A stretch of DNA of 14,607 nucleotides from Bacillota bacterium. Lineage in GTDB: Bacteria; Bacillota; Clostridia; Acetivibrionales; DSM-1351. The stretch is taken from contig JAEZIB010000016.1 in the NCBI GenBank assembly GCA_023416275.1, positions 1 through 14,607 of the forward strand, in the 5' to 3' direction. Made by a program: the position numbers and the translations under genes. This document shows positions 14,013 through 14,607 of this stretch, one piece after another. Position 1 is the stretch's first letter; each line of letters opens with the position of its first letter. The notes under the pieces were generated by a model. It had not been told where the DNA came from. It did no database searches and saw only the letters and a list, made by a program, of their open reading frames with translations.

Positions 14013-14607
14013 ATGACTTTTAAATATTCTGAAAGTGAAAAATTATTGGAACGGGCAAGAAAAGTAACGCCTTTAGGAGCTCAAACTTATAGTAAATCTT
14101 TCCGTTATTTTTGTGAAGGGAATTCCCCTTCATTTATTGAAAAAGGAGAAGGATGTAGGGTTTGGGACGTAGATGGAAATGAATTTATTGACTTTATTTG
14201 TGCATTAGGGCCTGTAACGGTTGGCTATAATAATAAGCAAATAAATGAGGCAATTATTAATCAATTAAATAAAGGAATTTCCTTTTCTCAATCAACTAAG
14301 GTGGAAGTAGAACTTGCAGAAAAATTAACTCAAATACTTCCTTGCGCTGAAATGGTCAGATTCGTAAAAAATGGTTCAGATGCAACTACATCTGCAATTA
14401 GACTTGCAAGGGCATATACTGGACGAGATATCGTAGCTTTATGTGGATATCATGGTATGCATGATTGGTCAATAGGAGCTACTGCTAATAACAGGGGTGT
14501 TCCAAAACATATTTGTGATTTAACCAAGACCTTTAGTTATAATGATATTACTTCACTAAATAAGCTGTTTGATGATAACAAAGATAAAATAGCCGCAGTT
14601 ATTCTTG
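14013..14607 (+). CDS. Class III aminotransferase, glutamate-1-semialdehyde aminomutase-like (5' part)
   Basis: The first 198 residues of a PLP-dependent fold-type I enzyme that runs off the right edge. MTFKYSESEKLLERARKVTPLGAQTYSKS is followed by IEKGEGCRVWDVDGNEFIDFICALGPVTVGY (about residues 42-72), KNGSDATTSAIRLARAYTGRD (119-139, phosphate-binding GSDAT) and CGYHGMHDW (144-152). These are HemL-like class III motifs; the PLP lysine lies beyond the window. GGGGTG at 14001-14006 is 6 bases before ATG 14013. Family members in surface-glycan clusters transaminate sugar-related or side-chain substrates rather than making 5-aminolevulinate. In this cluster it could supply an amino group to the nonulosonate or its substituent. 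A housekeeping HemL role is the alternative but is unlikely here. Confidence 0.85.
   Translation, partial: MTFKYSESEKLLERARKVTPLGAQTYSKSFRYFCEGNSPSFIEKGEGCRVWDVDGNEFIDFICALGPVTVGYNNKQINEAIINQLNKGISFSQSTKVEVELAEKLTQILPCAEMVRFVKNGSDATTSAIRLARAYTGRDIVALCGYHGMHDWSIGATANNRGVPKHICDLTKTFSYNDITSLNKLFDDNKDKIAAVIL

Noticed and set aside
1..14607. CRISPR arrays, tRNA or rRNA genes, insertion sequences, prophage or defence genes
   Set aside because: No spaced direct repeats, no recognisable tRNA or rRNA segments and no transposase- or integrase-like frames were seen on either strand.

Overview
This is an AT-rich window from a motile Gram-positive bacterium, most likely a low-GC Firmicute of class Clostridia. 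A Ruminiclostridium or cellulolytic-clostridium type is my guess from gene style, not from any search. The evidence is the gene order (end of a yvyF-like gene, flgM, flgN, flgK, flgL, yviE/DUF6470, fliW, csrA, flagellin), which is the Bacillus subtilis yvyF-flgM-yvyG-flgK-flgL-yviE-fliW-csrA-hag order. Strong GGAGG-type ribosome binding sites, sigma-D promoters and the FliW-CsrA pair support this. All complete genes are on the + strand.

Region 1 (1-6871) is a late flagellar operon. A gene end and two terminator-like hairpins come first, followed by a near-perfect sigma-D promoter (204-230). Then come the anti-sigma factor FlgM, the chaperone FlgN, two tandem FlgK-type hook-filament junction proteins, FlgL and a DUF6470/YviE protein. 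The first FlgK is 700 residues long because about 190 residues resembling a von Willebrand factor A (vWA) domain sit between its conserved N- and C-terminal parts. It is preceded by a 257-base intergenic leader full of inverted repeats.

Region 2 (6872-9282) is the flagellin control module: fliW, csrA, a terminator, a sigma-D promoter, a leader of about 110 bases and the flagellin gene with a strong terminator. The leader carries a hairpin that displays GGA in its loop and a Shine-Dalgarno sequence containing two more GGA cores. This is the layout expected for CsrA repression relieved by FliW.

Region 3 (9283-14607) is the start of a flagellin glycosylation cluster. It holds a Maf-type flagellin glycosyltransferase, a small unrecognised acidic helical protein, a PseB-type UDP-GlcNAc 4,6-dehydratase, a GNAT acetyltransferase, an aldo/keto reductase and the start of a class III (GSA-aminomutase-like) aminotransferase cut by the window edge. 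Together these probably make and attach a nonulosonic acid (pseudaminic-acid-like) sugar. No DegT-type PseC is present between pseB and the window end.

Several longest-ORF starts look too early. I placed starts at 281 (flgM), 6287 (yviE), 7124 (fliW), 9316 (maf), 12528 (GNAT) and 13063 (AKR) from ribosome binding sites and family N-termini. Stretches of 200-260 bases without a gene (72-280, 1116-1372, 6872-7123, 7795-8020) are described below.
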